Shown piece by piece: positions 6,720 through 13,907 of a stretch of DNA of 16,996 nucleotides (the stretch's first letter is position 1; each line of letters begins with the position of its first letter). Source of the DNA: JAKLKS01 sp964370855 (lineage in GTDB: Bacteria; Planctomycetota; JAJSAM01; JAKLKS01). The stretch lies in assembly GCA_964370855.1 (NCBI GenBank), contig CAYJMF010000102.1, forward strand, positions 1 to 16,996. Direction: 5' to 3'. Position numbers and translations under genes: made by a program. The notes under the pieces were generated by a model. That model was not told the origin of the DNA. It did not search any database and worked only from the letters and a program-made list of their open reading frames with translations.

Positions 6720-6817
6720 ACCCGACCCAGATTGGCGGCGGGGGCGGACCATCATCGCCTGGGAGGAAGGGTCTCGCCCCCGCCGCCAATCTGGGTCGGG
6801 TTCAGTATGGCGGCGGC
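6704..6817. repeat. perfect 43-bp inverted repeat, probable bidirectional terminator
   Basis: The arms 6704-6746 and 6775-6817 are perfect reverse complements over 43 bp, separated by a 28-bp spacer. Inside the spacer GACC (6747-6750) and GGTC (6770-6773) can extend the stem after a one-base bulge. The two converging genes stop within the arms, and both proteins therefore end in Pro-Pro-Tyr. A transcript from either side forms a very stable hairpin. No T tract follows, so it is not a textbook intrinsic terminator. It may also be a palindromic mobile element or, less likely, an assembly artefact. Confidence 0.9.
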
Positions 6818-8873
6818 ATCACCCGGTACATCGCCTCGAAGAAGAGCCGCTGCACCGGGTGCTTCCTAAGGAACACCGTCTCCCACTCCTTCGGAATCGG
6901 GTAGTCCTCGCGCCGGATCACGACCCTGTCGTAGGGGTTGACGGACCGCTCCCACTGCTTCGTGTAGAAGAACCCCGCCGTGTGTTTCCCCACCTCTCCG
7001 AGGTAATGGGCGATCTGCTCCGGGCGCATCTCGTGGAGGGAGGAGATGTTCACGAAGAGCCCCGCCCCCCACGGAGGCACGAGGGCGAGCTGGTTCGGCG
7101 TGAGGAACCCGATGCGGGCCTCCTCCATCTCGGCCCGCACGTCCTCGTACCGCGTGAAGCGGCAGAACCGGAAGGCCGGCCGGCCGGGAAAGAGCCGCGT
7201 CAGGTACTCCTGCGCGATGGCGAGAGCCGGGGGGATGTCCACGATGAAGTACCGGAGCGTCGGATCCTGCTCGAGCAGCACCCACGCCACCCGCCCGTAG
7301 CCGGCGCCGAGTTCGAGGACGCCGTTCCCGCCGACGGCATTCCCGGGAAGTCCGTCGAGCATGGCGTTCGCCTCGAGGACGGAATTGCAGAGATCCTGGG
7401 AGATGCGCCGCCCCCGGTGGAGCACCGAGAGGGGATGGCCGAGGTCCGGCTCCTCGAGCCGGTCGAGGAGCCCCCGAGCGTCGCTCCGCCGCGCCACTTC
7501 CCAGAGCATGGCCACGAAGGCGGCGTAGCCCTTGCGCCGCATTCCCGAACGGAAGGGGTTGTCCCGCCACGTGTGGTCCTCGAAGTAGCCGGGGTCGAGG
7601 ACCCGGGCCGAGAGCACGGGGCCCGTCGGCCGCGCGAGCCAGCGCCGGAGCACCGTGCGGAACTGGTCGCTGCCCATGCCCGCCGGGAGGAAGTGGAAGT
7701 AGTTCTGGTTGACGGTCCGCTTGAACTCGGCGAAGCCGGAGCCGGCGAGCTGGTCGAGGTTGAGCTCGTTGAGGAACTCCCAGTAGGCCGAGGGCTGCAC
7801 GATGGCCGGCGCCCCCTTCATCTCCTCCAGCATCCCCCGCAGCGCCGGGAGCCCGTCCCCCTCCCCGGCGCGGGCCGGCCGCTCCACGGGGCGCGGCACG
7901 TGGTGGGCGAGGGGGAAGAACTCCTTGAAGCCGGCGGGCCGCTCGGGGCGGAGGCCGTCGCGGAGGCCGCGGAGAAGGGCCCGGGCCTCGGCCCGCCGCC
8001 CCGTCGCGAGGCGGAGGGCGACGCGGGGAGCGGCGGCGAGCAGGGTCCGCGGCCAGAAGAGGAGCCGGCGCCGCGCCGCGCCGGAATGGCGCAGCGCCAG
8101 GAGGACCCGGTTGCGGGCGTCGAGGTAGAGGCCCGGGGGATCGGCGGGCCCGGCGAGGGGATCGTCGGCGCACCGGGCGGCGGCGGAGCCGCAGAGGAGG
8201 AGCGGCCGTCCGCCTTTCGCCGCGCGGGCGCACCAGTCGAGGTCGTCGCCGCGGGCGAAGAAGGTCTCGTCGAGGGTGCCGAGGGCGTCCCACCCGGCGC
8301 GGGGGAGGAGGAGGGCGCGGAAGGGGAGGAAACCGGTCTCGCGGGTCTCGGGAGGATTCCCCGCGGAGTCGAGGGTGATCCCGCCGACGGGATCCCACCG
8401 GCCCCCATCGAAGAACGTCCTCCCCCCGCCCCCCGCCTCGATCAGCCGCGGCCCCACGGCCGCCGCGTCGGGCCGGGCCGCGGCGGCCGCGCGGCGCGCC
8501 CCCCCCCCCCCCGGCGCCCCGGGGGGGCCCCCCCCCGCGGGGCCCCCCCCCCCCCNNNNNNNNNNGCGGGGCTGAGCGCCGCCAGCGCCCCGGGCTCCAG
8601 GGTCGTCCCCGCCTCGAGGAGGAGCACGTCCCCGGCCCCCGCCTCCCTTGCCGCGGCCATCCCCCGGTTCACGGCGCCGGCGAAGCCGTGGTCGCGGGGG
8701 AGGAGGAGCGTACGCGCGGGAGGGGAGGCGGGCCGAGGCCCCTCCTCCTGCTGCGCGTGGGCGACGACGACCACCGGGTCCGCCGCCCCGCCGAGGGATC
8801 GGAGCGTCGCCTCCGTGTCCGAGGCCCGCCCCCGGTGGAGGATCACGGCACCGAGGGGGGGAGGGGGGGGCAC
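6802..8873 (-). CDS. fused GT2 glycosyltransferase and sugar O-methyltransferase, interrupted by an assembly gap
   Basis: The N-terminal half (8873 to about 7850) is a GT-A type family 2 glycosyltransferase. It begins LGAVILHRGR and contains RDHGFAGAVNRG. After the gap it continues RPDAAAVGPRL, then LGTLDETFF...GDDLDWCARAAKGG, the usual GT2 acceptor-side motif. The C-terminal half (about 7833-6802) starts near YWEFLNELNLDQL and FKRTVNQNYFHFLP. It has SAM motif I VLELGAGYGRVAW (around 7280-7320) and resembles 'putative sugar O-methyltransferase' proteins of polysaccharide loci. No stop separates the halves, so the protein would add a sugar and methylate one. Frames on the two sides of the N gap differ, but the junk next to the gap makes this uninformative. 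The GTG start at 8873 is 9 bp after the HEAT gene stop; GTG at 8846 is an alternative. The stop lies in the inverted repeat. Confidence 0.78.
8500..8565. other. assembly gap (10 N) with artefactual G/C runs
   Basis: Ns fill 8556-8565. Positions 8500-8555 are almost only long C and G runs and do not encode credible glycosyltransferase sequence. The protein just before the gap (GALAALS) and just after the junk (ARRAAAAARPDAAAVGP) would join with about the number of residues GT2 enzymes have there. The true missing length is therefore probably close to zero. Confidence 0.85.
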
Positions 8874-8882
8874 GGGGAAAGA

Positions 8883-10154
8883 CTACGGCGCCCGGCGGGG
8901 GTTCTCCAGGACGGAGCGGACGTAGGCGCGGAAGGGGGCGGGCTCCTCCTCCCGCTCCGCCGCATCCCTGAGGGCGGTCCAGGCGTCGGGGTGGTCGCAC
9001 TGCGCCAGCGCCCAGGCCAGGGTGCGGCGGGCGGGGAGGTCCTGCTCCACGGCGAAGCGACGAAGCAGCGCCGCGGGGGGGGGGGGGCGCCCCCCCCCCC
9101 CCCCGCCGCGGGGGGGGCCGCCGCCCCNNNNNNNNNNGGCGGGGCGGTCCTGCTCCACGGCGACGCGCCGACGCCGCGCCGCGGCGGCGGCGGCGAGCCG
9201 AAGCCGGCCGAGGCCGAGGTAGGCCTCCTTCCGCACCGCCGCCTCCGCCGCCCCCGACAGCGCCTCGAGGGGGGGACGCGCTCCCGCCATCCCGGTGTAG
9301 CCGAGGACGCCGGCGATGTGGGCCCGCGTCGCCGCGTCGGCCCCCGCCGTCCGCGCCGCCAGCAGCTTCAGCGCCTCCTCGTCCCCGAGGAGACCCAGCG
9401 CCTCCCCGGCCGCCGGGCGGAGCGCGAAGCCGTCCGGTCCCAGCACCGCCTCCACCAGCAGCGCCCCGGCCCCCTCCGGCCGCAGCATCCCCACGGCCCT
9501 GGCGAGATGGACCCGCCCACGATCCCGGTTGGGCAGCGCCCGGAAGGCCGCCACGAGGTCGGCCCGCTCCGTCTCCGTCGCCCCCTCCAGCACTCCCGTC
9601 TCCCGCACCAGGTCGAAGGCCGCGCCCGCGCGCACCCGCGGCGACCCGTCCCGCACCGCCGCCACGAGGGCCGCGCGGATCTTCCCCGGCGTCAGGAACT
9701 TCCCCCCGGGGCCGAGGTCCTCGCAGAGCGTCCGCACCAGCGCCGTCGTCGCCGCGTCGGCGCCTCCGGCGTTCTCCTCGACGGGGAGGAGGCCGAGGGC
9801 CCCGCCGTGGACCGACACCCGCCCCTCCTCGGGGACCGACAGGAAGGCGACGGTCCGCACCCCGGGCAGGATGCGCACGTCCTCCATGTCCGGGAGCCCG
9901 GGCACGGCGAGCACGTCGCCGGCCTTCGCGCCCTCGCCCCGCAGCACCTCCTCGACGACGAGGGAGCCGAGGATCCCCTCCTTCGCCTCCCCGGCCTCCG
10001 CCCCCCGCACCACCGCCACGAGCCCGGCCCGGCGCACGAGGTTGAGGGGGGTCACGTCCTCCTCGGCCCGGGACTCGGCCCGGGCGGGGAGGGGGAGGGC
10101 GGCGGCGAGGAGGAGGAGGCCGACGACGGCCGCTCCCGCGTTCCTACTGGTCAT
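8883..10154 (-). CDS. secreted HEAT-repeat protein, function unknown (contains an assembly gap)
   Basis: A signal peptide is visible at about 1-26 (GAAVVGLLLLAAALPLPARA, with an ARA cleavage site). A domain around 40-125 (VAVVRGAEAG, VLRGEGAKAGDVLAVPG, RTVAFLSV) resembles small beta domains seen before HEAT repeats. From about 150 on, alpha-helical HEAT-like repeats follow, for example AALVAAVRDGSPRVRAGAAFDLV and EALGLLGDEEALKLLAARTAG. Such proteins usually act as periplasmic or surface binding scaffolds; no enzyme motif is seen. The ATG at 10154 overlaps the end of the upstream protease gene by 11 bp and has GGAGG 7 nt before it, so translation is coupled. The formal length of 423 residues includes an apparent 36-codon duplication around the N gap; the real protein is probably near 387 residues. 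Confidence 0.72.
   Translation of the reverse strand: MTSRNAGAAVVGLLLLAAALPLPARAESRAEEDVTPLNLVRRAGLVAVVRGAEAGEAKEGILGSLVVEEVLRGEGAKAGDVLAVPGLPDMEDVRILPGVRTVAFLSVPEEGRVSVHGGALGLLPVEENAGGADAATTALVRTLCEDLGPGGKFLTPGKIRAALVAAVRDGSPRVRAGAAFDLVRETGVLEGATETERADLVAAFRALPNRDRGRVHLARAVGMLRPEGAGALLVEAVLGPDGFALRPAAGEALGLLGDEEALKLLAARTAGADAATRAHIAGVLGYTGMAGARPPLEALSGAAEAAVRKEAYLGLGRLRLAAAAAARRRRVAVEQDRPAXXXXGGGPPRGGGGGGRPPPPAALLRRFAVEQDLPARRTLAWALAQCDHPDAWTALRDAAEREEEPAPFRAYVRSVLENPRRAP
9030..9183. other. assembly gap with duplicated contig ends
   Basis: Ns fill 9128-9137, and 9075-9127 are artefactual G/C runs. About 45 bases from 9030 match the bases from 9138 at an offset of 108, and the differences I see are all A in the left copy against C in the right copy (for example at 9037/9145). 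Both sides thus seem to be the same genomic stretch, with the right copy degraded. The 108-bp offset is a multiple of three, so the HEAT gene frame survives. Confidence 0.75.
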
Positions 10155-13100
10155 AGATCATCCTCCGGAGCAGGTAGGCCATGTTGAGTGGGTTGAAGCC
10201 CATGAGGTCGCTCCCCGACAGCGTCGCGTCGGAGAAGGAGGTCGCCGCCTCCATGATGTTCGGCCCCGTGGAATCGATGTGGAAGGAGGTCGTGAAGGTG
10301 GCCGAGTCGATGAAGGGGGTGTTGGGGTGGGCGTTCCCGAAGAGCCCCGCCGGCGGCGCCCCGTCGGGCACGAGGCCCGTCGAGTGGCCGATCTCGTGGG
10401 CCCCCGTGCAGGAGAGGTAGAGGGCGAAGCGGTCGATGGCCGTCATGATGAGGTCGTAACGTGCCTTGAGGGAGGCGCCGGCCGACGCGTAGTCGAAGGT
10501 GCCCGACAGCACCACGGCGTCGTCGTTGCTGGTCCCCACGGGGGTCCCGCCTCGGGAGGCCTTGGAGATGAGCGGATCGAAGGTCGCCGGGAAGAGGGTG
10601 GACTCGGGGTCGTTGATCCGGACCCGGATCATGTGCGTGGCGAAGGTGCCGAGGTTGAGCCCCGTGGCGACGCCGGTGTTGGAGTCGTTCTCCTGCCCGG
10701 TGTTGCGGAGGTTGATGGTCGCCCGCCCGATGGTCCCGCCGGAGGCGTTGGGCCGCTCGTCCCCGGTGAAGGTCATCATCGAGAAGCCGGAACCCGAGGT
10801 CCATCCCGCGGGGGCCACCGTCCCGCCCCCGCTCTTCGTCTCCCCCTCCAGCAGGAACTCGATGTCGGCGGCGTCGGCACCGCGGGTCCCGTCGTAGCCG
10901 ATGCCGTAGCGCTGGTTCAGCCGGCCGCGGATCGCCTCCTTCACGAGCATCCGCACGATGGCGTTGGTCCCCGTGGCGGAGCCGTTGGTCACCGTCGTGG
11001 CGTCGGTCCCGCTCTCCGTCCCGTTGAGGCCGACGAGGAACAGGTCCTCCTTGAAGTCGGCGGTCCCGTTGGTGGAGAGGGAGGTCGTCACGGTGATGGG
11101 CTTCGAGTGGCTCCCGCTCCCCCCCGCGGAGGAGGAGATGTCGTAGATGTCCTGGTCGAAGCGCAGGAGCCACGACTGCCTCGTGTTGAAGGGGTCCCGG
11201 TCCGTGGCGGCGGTGCCGGCCCCGTTGGCGATGGTCTTCGCGATGTTCGCGGCGTCCACGGTGAGGGTCGCCGCCGTCGCCGGGTTGCCGGCGTAGTCGC
11301 TCACGTTCACCGTGAACACCACGTTCGTCCCCGATGCGAGGGCGTGGGTCCCGGGCACGGTCCAGGCGGCCCCGAGGGGGGTGACGGTGAAGAGGGAGCC
11401 CAGGGGCTGCCCCGCGCCGACGCTCCCCATGGCCACGGAGGAGGTGCAGGTGAAGGTCGAGGGGTCGATGCCGCTCCCCCCGGTGTCGGAGAAGGAGACG
11501 TCGATGGTGAACCCGGAGAATGGGAGGTAGACGTCGAAGGCCGTCGCCGCGCCGGTGCCCGTCGTCGTCCCCCCGCCGGAGGTGCCCGACGCGTAGGTGC
11601 CCGACCCGTTCATGGACTGGGGGAGGGCGTCCACGGTGAGGGATTGTGACGGCGCCGTCCCGTCCATGGCCGCCGTCGTGAAGGAGGCCGCGAAGGCGGC
11701 GTTGAGGGCGTTCCCCGAGAGGTCGCGGAGCCCCGTGGAGACCCCGATGGTGTAGGAGGTCGAGAGGGAGAGCTTCGTGCGGGGCGTGAGGATCACGTTC
11801 ATGCAGGCGGCGTCGAGGTCCATGTCGCAGGTCACCGTGGCCGCCCCCTGCTTGAGGGTCACCGCGGCGGCCAGCGTCGTCGGGTCCACGGGCTCGGAGA
11901 AGAGGACCGAGGGGGCGGCGTCCACGTCCACGCCCGTGGCCGATGCCGCGGGACTCGTGGAGGTCACCGTGGGCTTCACGGTGTCCGTCGCCGTCCCGGT
12001 GGTGAAGTTCGACTGGTAGACGGGCCCGCCGAAGGGGGTCGCATCGAAGGCGTTGCCCGCCGTGTCCTGGAGGAGGTTCGTGGTCTGGGCGTTGAGGTGG
12101 ATCTGCGCGACGTAGATGGAGTTCGTGGAGAGGGTGCCGCCGGTGGCGGCGCCCCGCTGGATGACGACGAAGCGGTTGCGGGGGCCCGGCCCCGCGGCGA
12201 TGACGGAGGGGTTGGCGATGTCGTTGGGCCCGGACACGGCGGACCGGAAGTAGACGAAGTTCGTCGAGGTGATGGGCGCCGTCGTCACGGGCTCGCTCAT
12301 CACGAAGATCACCTTCTGGAGGTTCGTCGCCACCCCCGTCGCCCCGCCCGCGGGGACGACGGAGGAGACCGACGGCCCCGTGGCGTCGGCGTCGTAGGTG
12401 AACCCCCCGGCGAGGGTCGCGTCCCCGGCCCCGTTGCTGACGGCCACGTCCACGGCGGTGCCCCCGGAGGGGGAGAGGGAGGCCGCCGCCGGCACGGTGC
12501 AGAGGAGGTTCCCCGGGTCGATGTAGGCCACGGCCTCGGCGGGGAGGCCGCCGAAGGTCACCGTCGCCTGGGGCTCGATGAGGGTCCCCTGGAGGAGGAC
12601 GCGGGTCCCCGCGGATCCCGTGGCGGGGGTCACGGAGGTCAGCGCGAACACCGCGGGGGCGGTGACCGTGAAGGCCGAGACCTTGCTCCCGCTCTTCGAG
12701 TCGGGGTTCGTCACCGTCACCGTGCGGGCCCCCGTGGAGACCCCCGTGGACGCCGTGGAGGCGATGTCGAAGGTGACGGAGAGGGAGGTCGCGGAGTCGA
12801 AGGTCGCCTGGACGTTGGAGATCCCGTTGGTGCCCGAGGGGGCGGTGACTGCCACCGTCGCCCCGGACTGGAAGTCCGCCCCGGTCACCGTCACGGAGCG
12901 CTGCTCCGTCCCCGCGGCCGGCCTCTCCACGGTGGAGGGGCTCACGGAGGAGACCGACGGCGAGGGCACCGGAGGCGGCGCGTCCGGCGGATCCTCGCTG
13001 AAGTCGAGCGCCGTCTTCTTCCCCACCTTGAGCGTCCCGGCGTAGTCCCCCGTCGTGCCGTCGGCCCCGGTCACGACCAGGGTCCACGTCCCGAGGTCGG

Positions 13101-13722
13101 GGAGGAGGAGCTTCTTCACCTGGTCCTTCTTCGCGCTCGTCTTCCTCGAGGCCGCGTCGAGGTCGGCCTCCCCCTCCGGCCCCTCGAGGGAGGCCATGAA
13201 GGGATGGAGGAGGGAGCCCGCCGCCGCCTTCACCTGGATCTGCAGTTCCGTGCCGGCGTCGAAATCGAAGGGGTGCTCGACCTCCGCACCGGGCGCGGCC
13301 ACGGTCCCCGCGAAGGGGGTCGAGGCCGGCCCCTTGCTCTGGAGGTCCCAGGTGCCCGTGGTGATGCCGTCCCCGGAGAGGGAGAGCGTGTAGACGCCGG
13401 TCTTTTGCGCCGTGAACTTCCCCACGCGGACCAGGGTGCCCTTGGAGTTCGCCTTCACGGGGAGGGTGGAGAGGATGTCCACCTCGTCGGGGTCCTCCAG
13501 CTTCACGACCACGGGGAGGAGGGACTCCCCCTTGCGGGCCTTCACCTTGAAGTCCAGGACGGCGCCGGCGGCGGCGTGGAACTCGATCTCGTCGATCTCC
13601 CCGGCCTCCTCGATGACGCCGAAGGCCTTCTGGCCCGGCACCAGCCGGTGGACCCAGCCCGGGGCGGACCCGGCGAGGAGGAGGAGGGCGGCGGCGGCCT
13701 GAATCCGCGAGAACCTGCGCAT
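10144..13722 (-). CDS. large secreted multi-domain protein with metzincin-like metalloprotease C-terminus
   Basis: The 1192-residue product begins with a signal peptide (about 1-22). Two PPC-like beta domains follow (about 28-130 and 130-235). Next come two IPT/TIG immunoglobulin-like domains (from about 252 and 356) and two Big_5-type Ig-like domains (from about 443 and 581, each with an F-x-x-S/F-EPV signature), then further beta-rich sequence. The C-terminal module from about 827 holds a zinc-binding HEIGHSTG motif (His1109, Glu1110, His1113). A possible Met-turn is GPNIMEAA (Met1157). The third zinc ligand is unclear: position +11 is Pro, and Asp1120, His1132 or His1148 could serve. A surface or extracellular protease is inferred. 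The ATG at 13722 is the first in frame before the signal peptide. It heads the operon with the HEAT and glycosyltransferase genes. Confidence 0.8.
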   Translation of the reverse strand: MRRFSRIQAAAALLLLAGSAPGWVHRLVPGQKAFGVIEEAGEIDEIEFHAAAGAVLDFKVKARKGESLLPVVVKLEDPDEVDILSTLPVKANSKGTLVRVGKFTAQKTGVYTLSLSGDGITTGTWDLQSKGPASTPFAGTVAAPGAEVEHPFDFDAGTELQIQVKAAAGSLLHPFMASLEGPEGEADLDAASRKTSAKKDQVKKLLLPDLGTWTLVVTGADGTTGDYAGTLKVGKKTALDFSEDPPDAPPPVPSPSVSSVSPSTVERPAAGTEQRSVTVTGADFQSGATVAVTAPSGTNGISNVQATFDSATSLSVTFDIASTASTGVSTGARTVTVTNPDSKSGSKVSAFTVTAPAVFALTSVTPATGSAGTRVLLQGTLIEPQATVTFGGLPAEAVAYIDPGNLLCTVPAAASLSPSGGTAVDVAVSNGAGDATLAGGFTYDADATGPSVSSVVPAGGATGVATNLQKVIFVMSEPVTTAPITSTNFVYFRSAVSGPNDIANPSVIAAGPGPRNRFVVIQRGAATGGTLSTNSIYVAQIHLNAQTTNLLQDTAGNAFDATPFGGPVYQSNFTTGTATDTVKPTVTSTSPAASATGVDVDAAPSVLFSEPVDPTTLAAAVTLKQGAATVTCDMDLDAACMNVILTPRTKLSLSTSYTIGVSTGLRDLSGNALNAAFAASFTTAAMDGTAPSQSLTVDALPQSMNGSGTYASGTSGGGTTTGTGAATAFDVYLPFSGFTIDVSFSDTGGSGIDPSTFTCTSSVAMGSVGAGQPLGSLFTVTPLGAAWTVPGTHALASGTNVVFTVNVSDYAGNPATAATLTVDAANIAKTIANGAGTAATDRDPFNTRQSWLLRFDQDIYDISSSAGGSGSHSKPITVTTSLSTNGTADFKEDLFLVGLNGTESGTDATTVTNGSATGTNAIVRMLVKEAIRGRLNQRYGIGYDGTRGADAADIEFLLEGETKSGGGTVAPAGWTSGSGFSMMTFTGDERPNASGGTIGRATINLRNTGQENDSNTGVATGLNLGTFATHMIRVRINDPESTLFPATFDPLISKASRGGTPVGTSNDDAVVLSGTFDYASAGASLKARYDLIMTAIDRFALYLSCTGAHEIGHSTGLVPDGAPPAGLFGNAHPNTPFIDSATFTTSFHIDSTGPNIMEAATSFSDATLSGSDLMGFNPLNMAYLLRRMIYDQ

Positions 13723-13743
13723 GGTGCGTTTCCCCCCGGCGGA

Positions 13744-13785
13744 GGGGGGGGGGGGGCGCCCCCCCCCCCNNNNNNNNNNGGGGGG
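13744..13785. other. assembly gap between divergent genes
   Basis: Ns fill 13770-13779, flanked by G and C runs from 13744 and by G again to 13785. The junk has the same G-run/CGC/C-run pattern as the other two gaps. It lies in the 185-bp region between two divergent start codons, so the promoter of the minus-strand protease operon may be lost or corrupted here. Confidence 0.8.
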
Positions 13786-13895
13786 CTTTAACCCGCTACA
13801 CCGTGCGTTTGGTGGGTTCCCCCCGGGGGGTGGGGGGTTTCTGCCCGCCCCCCCGACAGGTCATCCTACCGTACCGGCCGGGGCCGGGCCGCCGC

Positions 13896-13901
13896 TACAC
13901 T
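13896..13901 (+). promoter_or_regulatory. leaderless-type -10 element of the TIGR03790 gene
   Basis: TACACT fits TANNNT and sits 6 nt before the ATG at 13908. The intervening bases CCCACG hold no ribosome binding site. The spacing puts the transcription start on or beside the ATG. No good -35 is visible 17-18 nt upstream. Confidence 0.5.
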
Positions 13902-13907
13902 CCCACG

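Noticed and set aside
8500..8555. Poly-proline/poly-glycine coding segments beside the N gaps
   Set aside because: They coincide with homopolymer junk next to each gap and are assembly artefacts, not low-complexity domains.
12097..13791. Long plus-strand open frames opposite the protease gene
   Set aside because: They are antisense shadows: Gly/Arg/Asp-rich, with no domains, and they run into the N gap.
13723..13860. Possible duplicated contig ends around the third gap
   Set aside because: Both sides share GTGCGTTT and a CCCCCCGG string, but the alignment is too weak to call a duplication as at the second gap.
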